Below, in pieces: positions 46,444 through 57,791 of a stretch of DNA of 64,000 bases. Position 1 is the first letter of the stretch; each line of letters opens with the position of its first letter. The DNA is taken from contig JAUCBN010000022.1 in NCBI GenBank assembly GCA_035048815.1, forward strand, positions 18,693,001 to 18,757,000. The letters are read 5' to 3'. The stretch comes from Abelmoschus esculentus. Its lineage: Eukaryota; Streptophyta; Magnoliopsida; Malvales; Malvaceae. Under the pieces are notes generated by a model that was not told the DNA's origin, made no database searches, and was given only the letters and a program-made list of their open reading frames with translations. The position numbers were made by a program, and so were the translations under genes.

Positions 46444-47496
46444 TTGCACATACATGACATCATTCTAGTTGCATCAAGCATAACATTTTGTATCATTATG
46501 ATTCTAACATCGAAGAGGCATGCAGGTTGCAGTTATTCGGACATCGTTAAGATGCAACATCCTTATTTTACAAGAAGCAAAGCCGAAGACATAGAACAAA
46601 GGCTGATAAAACTGGAGAAAATTTATGAAGACGTCAAACAAGATATCGAAAACAAGTTGGAAAAAATACAGAAAGATACTCACGCGTACATTTCAAAGTT
46701 ACATGATTACCTGATCAGAAAGATGGTCAAGATCTTGACCGAGAGGGATTTCGAAAGGGAGAAGAAAGACCCAAATACAATGTGTTTTGAATTAAGACGT
46801 GCCGACCTGGAGAAACGAATATCGATGCTGAAAAATGAAAGAAACCAGTTGAGCTTTAGGGTTCAATCCCGAGAAGAATAAATAAAAAGGCTGATGAAGG
46901 GAAAAAATAAAGCCAAAAAAGACCTGGATGATCTACAAGGTGATCATAAATATGTGGGAATCATGAAGTCCTCTATTGATCAGAAAGTTAAAGTCCAGAA
47001 GAAAGCTGATTATTGGGAAAAGAAATTTAAAGTTGCACAGACACAACAAGCCCTTATGCAAAAAGAGTTAGCCCGCAACAAATCTGAGAACATCAGTTTG
47101 AAAGAGCGAATGGTGGAGCTACAAAAACCCTCAGAGGGACACCATAACCAGGACTTTGCAGTTGGTACGAAAGCAAATATGAATTTTCCAAAAGTGAAGT
47201 TAAGCCAGAAGACAAGCGCAGAAGAAAACAAGTTTAACCCTATCCCTATCTCTTATGGCAAATTATATCAGATTCTGTACAGCACACATGCAGTCTCCCC
47301 GTCATACGTGAAATCGCGGCAACCTCCTTACCCAGAATGGTATGACCCTAACGTTCAATGTGAATACCATACCGGAGTCGTAGGGCATTCCATTGAGAAT
47401 TGCATTAAGTTTAAAAGGCCTACTAACAAGTTCCTAGAAATGAGAATCGTACGATTTGAGGACTCTGTTGGATCAAGTGTGACCAGGAACCCTTGA
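46444..47496 (+). pseudogene. Tat-type gag remnant (coiled-coil, CxxH knuckle)
   Basis: Two consecutive frames separated by a stop near 46880. The first (46444-46881) is rich in Lys/Glu heptads (IEQRLIKLEKIYEDVKQDIE) predicted as coiled coil. The second (46894-47496) continues the coiled coil. It ends with FNPIPISYGKLYQIL, PPYPEWYDPNVQCEYHTG and VGHSIENC, the conserved C-terminal block of Tat-lineage gag, where the C/H residues form a zinc-binding knuckle. The protein then stops at TRNP. It is homologous to no cellular gene I know. Confidence 0.75.
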
Positions 47497-48629
47497 TTCA
47501 CCTTGCTTGAAATTTTTTGTCTGAAGAATGCTCCATCTTGTAATTACTCGGAACAATTGGATTACTAAATAGCTCCTTCCCATTATGCAAATGTTTTAAA
47601 ACTATATACAGAACATACTTATTACTCTAGCCCGTAAGTAACGAAGGTCTTTGTAAAAGGGCCTTAAAGTTATATGTATAAAATAAAACCTTTTGTGCTG
47701 CATATGACAATCATTCTTGTTTTCTTTTTATATACAAATATCGAACAAATGATGCACTTTTAGAGACAAAAAATTGTTCAAGTTCTCAGGTATCGACACA
47801 ACTCATGTTTGAGAGAAATACATCTCGAGGAGATATCCGAGTTTGAAAATGATCAAGACTATAATTCGTCTTTTCAGATACTGAGATTGATAGAAGGAAA
47901 ACAGACGAAAAGGACATGCCTGGAATAAGAACGAATATCATAGTACATACACTTCCTATAAAGGAGGGTTGAAAACCAATTCAAAAAAAGTTATAGAGAA
48001 TAAGGTTCAATGTATGAGGGAACTTTTTATAAGGTAATGCCTTTTTTGACTAAGATGTTGGGTGCATTATACCAAGCGAGCCATGATTGCTTTATTCCAT
48101 GACATGATAAAGCACACAAAAGCCAGATGCACATCCGAAATCGTATCCAAGAAATTGTTGGGTCCCATAGCCAACGAAAAAGGTCATAAATGATGGAAGT
48201 TGAAATTGGAGCTTTAACGGTGATTTCAATCCCATAAGCATAAGGGACTCGGGGCAATGCTAGTACCCCAGAAGATGATTGCAACCCTTTTGTCAGTAAG
48301 CTCAACTTTAATTGCGTGAAAATTCGAGTTGTAAGTAGCCATAAGAGGTCACTGATAATGAGAAAAAGCTACAGAGACTGACAAGCGATTACATCCTAAA
48401 TGGGGATGTGACAGATCAAATGCCTCCAAGATGCATAGGTGCCGCTGAAGCAAAAATGATTCCTGAAAATCTACGAGGGTGACATATTCATATTGGCAAG
48501 TAGATCACAAGAATTGGGTAACATTGGCCCACAATGGAAAGATAACATAGATCACGTTAGAAAAAAGCTGCAAAAGCCGCATGAATACTGATAAAATCCA
48601 TGTTCTTCTGTCATCTCTGCAAGTGATGA

Positions 48630-48960
48630 CTTCTTCCTGGCCATTCTCTTTGTGGGGCAGGGGCATTATTGGACATATTTCGCCAAAGGCTTCATATGAT
48701 CATTGATTCATCTTTGTTGTCATCGACTACGTCACTAAGGGGGTGAAAACAACCACTTATACCAATGTTACTGAATAGTCATAAGTAGATTCTAAAAGAA
48801 TGAGACCATATGACAAGATGGAGCATCAGAAAGCATCATATTCGATAATGCATTGAACTTTAAGAATAAGACAATAACATAAGTGTACAAACAATTTACA
48901 TACAAACTCCTTGATATACAGTCCACAGATGTCCAGAGCAACGAAAGTTGACAAGAATAG
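48630..48960 (+). pseudogene. Ruined integrase of retrotransposon 4
   Basis: Near 48640 one frame reads WPFSLWGRGIIGHISPKASY followed by FIFVVIDYV, the start of a Tat-type integrase core. Near 48840 SDNALNF appears in another frame, matching the second catalytic block. Stops and frameshifts are frequent. The region 47500-48600 before it probably holds unrecognisable pol remains. Confidence 0.6.
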
Positions 48961-49019
48961 TGGAAATGGTAGAAACCTACAAAGATTGACATGAGAAGCT
49001 ACTATCTGCTTTATATGCT

Positions 49020-49340
49020 TATGAAACATTGACTATAATTTCTACTAGGTAGCCTCTTTTTCCCTAATATAGGGGATAAACTCTATAATACCCTTGGAAG
49101 TTGAAAATCCTCTCCTAATCATGGAAGGTACATAAAAAATTATCATGTGCTTTATATCAATATAGGGGATAAACGCTATAATATCATAGAAGTTGGAAAT
49201 CCTTCCCTTATCATGAAGGGGACATGAAAAAGCCATCATGTGCTTTATATCAATCCGAACGTCTACTGGGGCAATCTCTTTTTCCCTAATTTATGGGATA
49301 AACGTTGTATTACCAATAGAGGTCAAGAATCTCTTACTTA
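49020..49340 (+). repeat. Imperfect direct repeats with ATAGGGGATAAAC
   Basis: Three imperfect copies of a phrase running from CCCTAATATAGGGGATAAAC to CATCATGTGCTTTATATCAA start near 49060, 49160 and 49290. Spacing is irregular (about 90-130 bases). They lie within element 4. Confidence 0.65.
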
Positions 49341-49819
49341 TGGATTTTTGCCAAAGATCAAAATGAGATGAAGCATAATTCCGTGATATAAGGAGAATGT
49401 TTACTCAAAGCCTCCAAGACACAAAATGGCTCACTAAATTGACTCTATCAAGCTCATGAGGAACTGAGAGCAATCTTGATTCAGAAAAAGGCATTCATCG
49501 ATGATGAGTGCCTAAAAGGCAGTTATTTACTACCCTTCCCATGGTACTTTATGCATCTATTATACACCAACTTGAACTAAAATATAGACTCATTGCATAA
49601 TATTGGATATTCCGTTATCACTACTTACAAAGTCAAAATTTATAAAGAATGAGAATATTATTACATATTCTGTACATGCAGGAATATCCAGGACCGAAGC
49701 AGCGGTGAAGCAGTGTTGAGGTCGAGGTAGGGACAAGGCCGCGGAAGCATCCAGAGTGGCAACATCAACATTGTAGGCGAATGAAAGACAAAAATATAGA
49801 GAACATTCTAAAAGATGCA

Positions 49820-50838
49820 GCGCACTAATTGGACCAGGCTAGCACACTGAAAGTCTAAGTCAAAGACCAAACGGGAAAATCTTTATAGAAGGTTGCAAAC
49901 TTGGAAATATCAGATCTCATAAAGAAGACTTGCTCTCTACTCCAAGTTAGAGTCTATTTAGGAAAGGTTTGCCCTAGGTTAAGACTATATATAGCCTAGC
50001 CGACCATATTGTTTTGGAGAGCCAATTTTAGAGAAACCCTTCCCCTAAGATTTGTGCCTAACGACATTATGTTCTAAATCTCTTAGGAATATGTGAAGGT
50101 TGTAGATATTAGTGAGAGGATATTGTTTCTTGTTTCTTTGTTCTAATTCAATAATAATATCGAAGTTTGCTTATCCTATTACCATTCTTTGTTCTTGCAT
50201 TCAAGCTCGAGAGAGAAGTTTGTGAGTAATCTATTTATCTAGCATCGAGAGAGTTAGATTTACGAAAGGGATAAATATGGTGTTGACGACACTAACTCGG
50301 CCTAGAGATAGGTTAAGAGTTTTAGAAGATAAAAAAAGTGTTGGATTGGTTGGTGATTATCATTGATTCACGCCGAGAGGTATCGTCAAAGACCAGTCAT
50401 CAACAGCGCTCTGACTTAGAGATAAGCGGAATCAACTACGAACACTTTACTGAACTTTAATGCATCTGCCCAAGAGCAAGAGATTGCTGTGGCAAAGAAC
50501 ACTAACACTGTCGAGGTTGTATCTACAGTATTGCCGAAACAGTATTGTGTAATTGCATTGAACAAGAAGAAGATCAATCGAATCCACTAATTGACGCAAC
50601 TGGATCTTACCCACTTTCTCTATATCGTTCTCAATCCTTTATTTTATGTTTTGTTATTTAGTTACTTAATTAGACAATTCCACTTATCTGTGTTTTTACT
50701 TTATTTTTCAGGAGCAAGGAAACAAGGGAATACATATTAAGTATACCAATCCCTGTGGAGATGATACACGATATACTTATCACTTTATTACTTACGATGT
50801 GTACACTATACAGTTGCGTTATTATTACACGCATTAAT
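49820..50838 (+). repeat. Candidate nested LTR inside retrotransposon 4
   Basis: The section ends with CAATCCCTGTGGAGATGATA, then TACTTATCACTTTATTACTT and a short GCGTTATTATTACACGCATT segment, which resembles the U5 end of Athila/gypsy LTRs. It is preceded by leader-like text (TATATATAGCC as TATA, polyA-type AATAATA). The flanks on both sides look like element 4 sequence, so a solo LTR is plausible. I could not find a matching target duplication. Confidence 0.45.
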
Positions 50839-51305
50839 CAAGAAAACATCTCAAACTGAGAACAGACACTCAACAAACAGAGCGAAGTCAGATACTTTGC
50901 CCGAAGAATGAAGCATGACTATCGGAGTCTCAATAGACAACCAGGCCAACTGATCGAGCCAATCTTAAGACAAAATCATCATCACATGCATTTTGCATTT
51001 CATGTTACAGTCAAGCATGCATGCATACATACATCATACATGTTTGGGTTAGAATCATGCAGCGTATGCTAACCTTAACATTTTGAATCTATTTAAAAAA
51101 GTGTTACAGGTCTTGTCCCTTAAAGAAGCAATGGAACAGGCGAACATAGAGTCATCATCAAGGCACTTTGGCAAGATAGTGCAACTCTATCCCAGATCAC
51201 AACCATTCATCTGGGAGTGCAGGTAAGAATCCTCACCCTTTACACTTACTATCTTTACTCAGTAGATACATCATTTGGTGAAAAGGTAATACCAATGATC
51301 CATAA

Positions 51306-51880
51306 GGACTATTCGAATGTACGTTAAAATCCATTTTCATGAATGGTCAAAGGAAATCAACCCCTTTGAATAAATTCAATCTCAGGATTGGTACCAACTG
51401 ATTGTACTCAAGGGAATGGTATAACTAGTCTGGGGTAAACGACCACCGGTAAAGGCGAGTCAAATCCATTAATCCCTGTGTATTTGGGAAAAATGCATTA
51501 AAGAGGACTATTCAAATTTCCATTGAAATCCATTTTCGCGAATGGTCAAAGAAAATCAATCCCTTTGAATAAATTCAATCTCAGGATTGGTACCAACTGA
51601 TTGTACCCAGGGGAATGGTACAACTAGTCCGGGGCAAACGACCACCGGTAAAGGCAAGTCAAATCCGTTGATCCTTGTGCATTTGAAAAAAATGTATAAA
51701 AGAGGATTATTCAAAATATCCTTTAAAATCCATTTTCATGAATGGTCAAAGGAAATCAAATCCTTTGAAGAACTTCAATCTCATGTTCAATATCAACCGG
51801 TTATACTCAAGGAGATAGTACAACCAGCCCAGAGTAAATGGCTACCAATCATGCTTCTTCGTCAGTGTTGCAGCTAAGAG
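51306..51880 (+). repeat. 199-bp tandem repeat, about 2.9 copies
   Basis: Units start at 51306, 51505 and 51704 with GGACTATTC/GGATTATTC. Shared text includes AAATCCATTTTC, GAATGGTCAAAG and GGATTGGTACCAACTGATTG. Copies 1 and 2 are most alike; the third diverges at its end, where the 133-bp array begins. Confidence 0.88.
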
Positions 51881-52900
51881 TGACAGAACTCGTCGTCAGA
51901 TCTTGCTTCTTCGATAGTGTTTTAAGTAGATCAAATGGCGTTTCCCATCTCGCGACAATGTTATAGATGGATTAGACAAATCATGCTTCTTCGTCAGTGT
52001 TGCAGCTTAAGAGTGACAGAACTCATCGTTAGATCTTGCTTCTCTGGCAGTGTTATAAGTAGATCAAATGGCGTTTCCCATCTCGCGGCAGTGTTGTAGA
52101 TGGATCATACAAATCATGCTTCTTCGTCAGTGTTGCAGCTTAAGAGTGACAGAACTCGTCGTTAGATCTCGCTTCTCCGGCAGTGTTGTAAGTAGATCAA
52201 ATCACTTTTCCCATCTCGTAGCAATGTTGTAGATTGATCAGACAAATCATGCTTCTTCGTTAGTGTTACAGCTTAAGAGTGACAGAACTCGTTATCAGAT
52301 CTCCCTTCTCCGGCAGTGTTGTAAGTAGATCAAATGGCATTTCCCGTCTCGCGACAGTGTTATAGATGGATCAGACAAATCATGCTTCTTCGTTAGTGTT
52401 GCAGCTTAAGAGTGACAGAACTCGTCGTCAGATCTCGCTTCTTCGGTAGTATTGTAAGTAGATCAAATGGTGTTTCCCATCTCGCGGCAGTGTTGAAGAT
52501 GGATCAGACAAATCATGCTTCTTAGTCAATGTTGCAGCTAAGAGTAACAGAACTCGTTGTCAGGTCTCGCTTCTCCGGCAGTGTTGCAAGTAGATTGAAT
52601 GTTGTTCCCCATCTCGGTGTCAATGTTACAGATAGACCAGATAGATCGTGCTTCGTCAGTGTTGTAGCTTAATCGAGCATCATAACTTATCGCCAGATCT
52701 CGCTTCTTCGACAGTGCAGCAGTTAGATCAGATATTAGTGCTCGTCGTCAGATTGTGTCTCTTCGGCAGTGTTGCGGCAAGATCAAATGTTGTGCCCACC
52801 TCATTGGCAGTGTTTGAGATGGATTAAAGTTTGCAGACCTTGTTTCTCCGGTAGTGTTGCAGTTAGGTCAAGTCTTCACCAGAAATAGTAGCATCATCAT
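51848..52900 (+). repeat. 133-bp tandem array with roughly 44-bp substructure
   Basis: The word ATGCTTCTTCGTCAGTGTTG (or a close variant) recurs at 51851, 51983, 52116, 52249, 52382, 52515 and 52648, a period of 132-133 bases. Decayed copies follow to about 52900. Each unit contains three related parts of about 44 bases, each with a CAGTGTTG.A core (CTTCTTCGTCAGTGTTGCAG, CTTCTCCGGCAGTGTTGTAA, CATCTCGCGGCAGTGTTGTA), so the 133-mer itself arose from a trimer. The array lies just before the polypurine tract and 3' LTR of element 4. Confidence 0.92.
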
Positions 52901-53145
52901 CTCAGCTCAAGTTTTGTGCAATTTTCTCTAACTGATCGTTAGTTTTGAAGATTTTGTTGACAAGGGTGGTAAAATAGATCAAGTAAAAACCCCAAAAGAG
53001 AAAGAGGTGGCAAAAAAGAGCCTCAACCTTACTAAAAGAACCTAAACCTTACCAAAAAAGAACCCTAAAACTGAACAAGATGAAATGGGTTATTCTTTAT
53101 CTTTTCTTTATTGTCGCTACACAACAATGAGCAAAGAGGGGCAAC

Positions 53146-54565
53146 TGTAATAACCTATTTCCAGGTCCAAAACAATAACCCAACCCAGCAGCCTAGATCC
53201 AATATGGGACTAAACCCTAACTAAATAATAAAAAAAACACTCATCATCTCTTAATGTTGTCACCGCCTCCTGATTTTCCAGACCACCGCACGTGGTCATC
53301 ACGCTTGGCATTTAGCCTTCCGCGTGATAGCCACGTGTCACTCCATCATTGGCCAAGATGGACGAACACCGCCCATGTCCCGTTCACTGCCCTTGTCATC
53401 TCCGATCTGCAAAATGGAAGAAGATTAGATCTTAAATAAAGTAAAATCGATGATATTTTACTTTTTGGTGTAATATTATAATATAAACAAGAGGGTTATA
53501 AAAACCCAAGTTCAAATCTGTAATGAGGATGGGGGAATAAAATAAAAAAAAAGCATTCGAACTCAAATCTCTAAACACAACAAATATTCGAAATAAAAAA
53601 AACAGAGAAAAGAGAGGAGAAGATCGGAGAGAAAAACTACAAAAAGGTAAAAAATAAGCGTTCAACTTATCTTTGTTCTTAGATCTAGGGCCGAAGAGGA
53701 CACATGAAGCTCTGGTGCCGGATTTCTCCCAGACTTTGAGAGGAGAAGATCGGAGAGAAAAACTACAAAAAGGTAAAAAATAAGCGTTCAACTTATCTTT
53801 GTTCTTAGATCTAGGGCCGACGAGGACACATGAAGCTCTGGTGCCGGATTTCTCCCAGACTTTGAGAGCTTCAGAGGAAAGCTCTGATATATTTTATTTT
53901 AGGGGAAACAAATGAATCAAAAAAAATAAAGGAACATTTATATATATGGCTAAACGGCACCATTTTGGTGCCGGCTCATCAGGCCCAAAATGGTGTCGTT
54001 TTACACTTGGGTATCCGGCTCCAAACCCGTACACCGATCTAAACCCGTGCCTTACCCAGATTAGTGGGGAAATTGCATCCCAGGTCACTACACTTTCAAA
54101 GCGCCTTCAAACCGGCCTCCCAGCTTGTCCTGCATTCAATTTTGGTCATTGTTTATCACAAATTCAGCTTTATATTTTAAGTTTCTTGCAATTTCATCCT
54201 CATAATTATATTTTAACCCTCCAATGCTTAATATTTTGCAGATTAGCCCTTGAAAGCTTGAAAATTATTATTTCCACATTATTATTTACATATTATTATC
54301 TCATTTATTATTATTTATTATTATCAAATGTTTACTAACTCGTTTCTATTACCGATTTTGATAACGAATTAGTATTTTTGATCGTATGAAATATCATGTA
54401 ACCGATAGGTGCCGATTTCGGGCATTGTGGGGGTGCTCACCTTTCCTCACGCGTAACAGACTCCCGGACTCACTCTGGTTCTTAGACGCGATTTTGGTGT
54501 TCCAATCGCACCGAATATAAAAAATCGATTGGCGGCGACTCCCCGGACGAAAACCGGTGATTACA
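53146..54565 (+). repeat. 3' LTR of retrotransposon 4, with internal 126-bp duplication
   Basis: 1420 bp. Compared with the 5' LTR it lacks a stretch with ATTCCGGTTACCGGCGCGGC. It instead has a segment of about 126 bp (AGGAGAAGATCGGAGAG...) repeated in tandem at about 53615 and 53741. Confidence 0.9.
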
Positions 54566-54570
54566 ATGAT

Positions 54571-55600
54571 CATAGATAATAAAGATTAAAAACCTAAATA
54601 AAAGACTCGAACAAAATATAGATACAAATAAATCTGACTACATCAACAAATGAACTACTAAAGTAGATCAAACTACTGAAAGGCCACTGACAATCGCAGA
54701 TCGTAGTTGATTGTTGTGTGAAAACTATTCACGAACGCAAACCATATATCCAAATATTACTATATTAGATTTCATTCGGTTTAAATTAGGTATAGGTTAT
54801 ATCGGGTCTAATTATATTGAAATTAATTTTGGTTTGAGTTGATTCAAGTATGGTTTAGATATTCGATTTTAGTTTTGGTTTGTAGTGATCCCGGTTTAGG
54901 TATTAGATCGGGTCAATTGAATTTTGGATCGATTGATTTTCTGTTCAATTAGTATCGAGCCGGTTATTTTTAGGTCAGTTGATTTCAGATCAGGTCAATA
55001 TCAATTAATAGGAGATTGACCAATTTCAAATGAAATAGGTTATATACACTATATATGATCTATCACTTTATATAACATGCACATTTGACTTTTTCGCGAG
55101 TTGTGCACCAGTTCACATCTCATCTTTCCTTATTTATTTTTTATATATTTTTATGTCATGTTGTCTTTTGTTTGGGTTGATTTCAATTAAACAAAAACCG
55201 ATTCTAGACTATTTAGTTTTGTTGAAAATCAGTTTGGGCCTTTTTAGTTCGGTTGAAATCGATTTGATTTTATTTTCAGGTTAATTAAATTTAGATCGAT
55301 TTTGATTTGATTCATTTTAATTCTAATTTCAGATTATATTGGAGTCATCCTATTCTGATCGATTTCAAGTCAAGAAATCAAGTTGGGTCTTAGGTTATTT
55401 TCGTGGGGTTTAAATGATAGCATAAAAGACCAAACTTTAACTGGAGTCTTTAACAAATTTATACATTTTAATTAAATTTACTATATTAAAAATGTTTTTT
55501 ATTTATTTTATAATTCAATTCAATTAGGACTTATTAATTATTAATATAATAAAAATTTTGAGTTACACCTCATTGTTAAAATACTGGTATGTAACGCTCA
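54571..55600. other. Repeat X continuation and GG(T/C)TTGGTTTCGGTT-rich repeat
   Basis: The first 120 bases continue repeat X from 43957. From 54770 to 55015 there is non-coding sequence made of TTTAGGTC/TTTTGGTTTGAG words, also found at 56680-56905. A segment from 55090 with GAGTTGTGCACCAGTTCACA recurs at 23861. No gene seen. Confidence 0.5.
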
Positions 55601-55604
55601 ATTC

Positions 55605-55880
55605 CAGGTGAAAATCGTCTATCTCTTTTCTATGTCTCTATCTATACCTCCGCTTTAAATTAAAGGCGTAGGGGTTAAGGTTTAAGGTTAGGGTTGTGGT
55701 TAGGATTGTGGTTAGGGGTTGAGAAATTAGGAGTAGGGTAGTATTTTTAGGGTGTAGGGATTAGGGGTTAGGATATAGAAAATAAAAGTTAGGGTTTTAA
55801 ATTTAATTTTTTTTAAAAAAAATTCAATATGAGGCATAGATAGAGGCATGATAAAGAGATAGAAGATTTTTACCCATCAA
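55605..55880 (+). mobile_element. Telomere-like MITE family, copy E
   Basis: Starts GGTGAAAATCGTCTATCTC and ends GAGATAGAAGATTTTTACCC, a clear inverted repeat of about 45 bases. The interior has AGGGTTGTGGTTAGGATTG and similar words. The best-preserved ends of the family. Confidence 0.75.
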
Positions 55881-55904
55881 TCCCATGTCTAGTCAATTTT
55901 AATA

Positions 55905-56680
55905 GCATTAAATTATAGTCTTTAATAATTAATCAACACAAAAATAATATTCTTTATCATATTAATATTTTCATATCACATTTATATCATATAATATTTT
56001 TATTTGATTGTGTTATATAATCATATCATATCATATCAAAAATTATATAAAAAATAGTTGTTTTGCAAGTAAAATTAAACACATATATTTTGGGTGTAAC
56101 CCAAATCGAATGCTATGAGACATAAAATTTCCCATAAACTAAAACTTATACATACAGTTGAGCTATCTATTACTGTCTATATCAAACTTAATATCATCAA
56201 AATGTTCCACGTAAGTTGAAAATAATTGTAAATATCGTATAAAATCAGGTAAAACTATTTTTAATCTAAAAAAAATTACACGTTAACTACAAAAATCATA
56301 TAATTTCAATAAAAACTAAAATAGTAAATTATTAAATTTTAAAGAATTTTTATTTGATGAATTATCAAAGCCGACTTGAGGGATCAAAGCAGAAAAGATC
56401 AGAAAGATAACCGAATAAGAACCATCTTATTAGTTCAGGTAATATCAAATCAGTCATGAAAAAATTAAAAAGGAAAAAATATGAAAAAAACATATATATT
56501 CCATGAGATAGAGAAAACATGTCACAAGGATAAAATTATTCTTATTAAAAACTAAAATAAAATAAAAATAGATATAAAATATAAAAATTATTATTTCATA
56601 ATTTATTAGGAATCCCACGAGAAAACATATTTGACAATGACAACTAACAGTTTTGACAAATGATAGAATAGGTCAATTGT
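55905..56680. repeat. Dispersed repeat X, rearranged copy
   Basis: Contains the blocks of copy 1 (40600-42130) in changed order: the block matching 41370-41700 comes first, and that matching 40840-41050 follows at 56380-56600. Non-coding. Confidence 0.55.
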
Positions 56681-57125
56681 GTCATTCGGTTCGTGTTAAT
56701 TTCGGTTTGATCATATTAATTTTAATTTTGGTTTGAGTCTATTTAAATTAATTCGGTTCAAATATTTGGTTTCAGTTGAGTTTGTGGTGATTTCGGTATC
56801 AAATCGGTTTGGTTGATTTTCAGATCGATTGACTTTTGTTTCAGTGAGTATTGTGTTGATTATTTTAGGTTGGTTGATTTTAAGTCGAGCCAATATTAAG
56901 TTAATAAGACGGCATCAAACTAAAATTCAATGATAGAATAACATCATATTTAGTTTAGTGATATAATCAATATTAAACTTAAAATTAAACGATACACATT
57001 AGAATTGACAATAGAATTTACCCTTTATTCCATTCCCTTCCTGTCAGGATGAATGTACTTTCCAAAAAGGAAACATTGTAAATCTAACTATTGTTTCCTT
57101 TTGTGTGGATGATAGAAACAGTATA
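56681..57125. other. Degenerate repeat and duplicated promoter-like segment
   Basis: 56681-56905 is a relative of 54770-55015. The segment at about 57045-57120 (with GAATGTACTTTCC and TTTTGTGTGGATGATAGAAA) is repeated at about 57590-57665, just upstream of the receptor-like protein fragment. Copy F of the MITE-like family sits between the two. Confidence 0.6.
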
Positions 57126-57129
57126 TTGA

Positions 57130-57380
57130 CGGCGTAAATTGTCTACCTCTTTTCCGTGATTTCTTTTATGCCTCCTTTTTAAATTAGAGGGTTTAAGGTT
57201 AGAGGTTATGGTCAGGGTTTAAGGAATTATAGGTAGGGTGTATTTTTTATGTATAAGGTTTAGAATTTAGTATATAAAAAATAAGGGTCAGGGTTTAAAA
57301 TTCAATTTTTTTAGAAAATTTCTATAGGAGGCATAGGCATGTCTGATAAAAAAGACAGAGGACTTTTACTCGTATATTTA
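57130..57380 (+). mobile_element. Telomere-like MITE family, copy F
   Basis: Starts GGCGTAAATTGTCTACCTC and ends near GACAGAGGACTTTTACTC. The interior has TTAGAGGGTTTAAGGTTAG and AGGGTCAGGGTTTAA words. Confidence 0.7.
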
Positions 57381-57709
57381 GTCTCGAGTCAATAGTTTAA
57401 CGTGCATGAAAAGGCAGACATAACCATTTCAGGTCTCCGTGTTGCTTGTCTAGATTTCATATTGGAATCTGTCCCAGATGCTATCTATCAAAAGGGTCCA
57501 TATATATTTAAAGTTTTAATATTTTTCCACAAAATTAAAGTTTTAGCCAGAGCAATCATTGTCATTGTTAATATAATTTCTCTTTGTCGGTATGAATGTA
57601 CTTTTCAGGAAGGAAACATTGTGGAACCAACTACCATTTCTTTTTGTGTGGATGATAGAAATAGCAAACACAAACATTGTAATTTCCAAGTCTTTTCCTA
57701 TGTTCTCTC

Positions 57710-57717
57710 TATAAATA
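57710..57717 (+). promoter_or_regulatory. TATA box of the receptor-like protein remnant
   Basis: TATAAATA after a CT-rich run, about 75 bases upstream of the ATG at 57792. Confidence 0.5.
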
Positions 57718-57791
57718 GTAAGGTTGATGAAGGATGATTCAAACTACATCCATACAAGGAAGAATTAGTAAACACAACAATTGAGAGAGAG

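Larger units (their letters stand above)
43958..54565 (+). mobile_element. Tat-like Ty3 retrotransposon 4, non-autonomous, 10.6 kb
   Basis: LTRs are at 43958-45328 and 53146-54565 (TGTAATAACC...GATTACA), with perfect TSD ATGAT (43953-43957, 54566-54570). The primer site TTGGAAACTCCGCTAGGGAC resembles the tRNA-Arg type used by Tat/Ogre elements, and AAAGAGGGGCAAC precedes the 3' LTR. Gag-like frames (46444-47496) end in a Tat-type motif. RT is not recognisable and only ruins of integrase remain (48630-48960). The 3' part contains extensive tandem repeats. The element must have depended on a relative for movement. It inserted into repeat X. Confidence 0.9.

Noticed and set aside
48027..48305. 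Minus-strand 92-codon frame
   Set aside because: It lies within decayed pol of element 4, which is on the plus strand. No domain.
51587..51877. Coding frame in the 199-bp array
   Set aside because: It spans repeat units of a non-coding tandem array and is not preserved between units.
51848..52900. CRISPR-like array (regular repeats)
   Set aside because: The whole 133-bp unit repeats, with no unique spacers, within a plant retrotransposon.
57402..57737. 111-codon plus-strand frame before the RLP fragment
   Set aside because: It covers the promoter region, including the TATA box and the duplicated non-coding segment. No protein motif.
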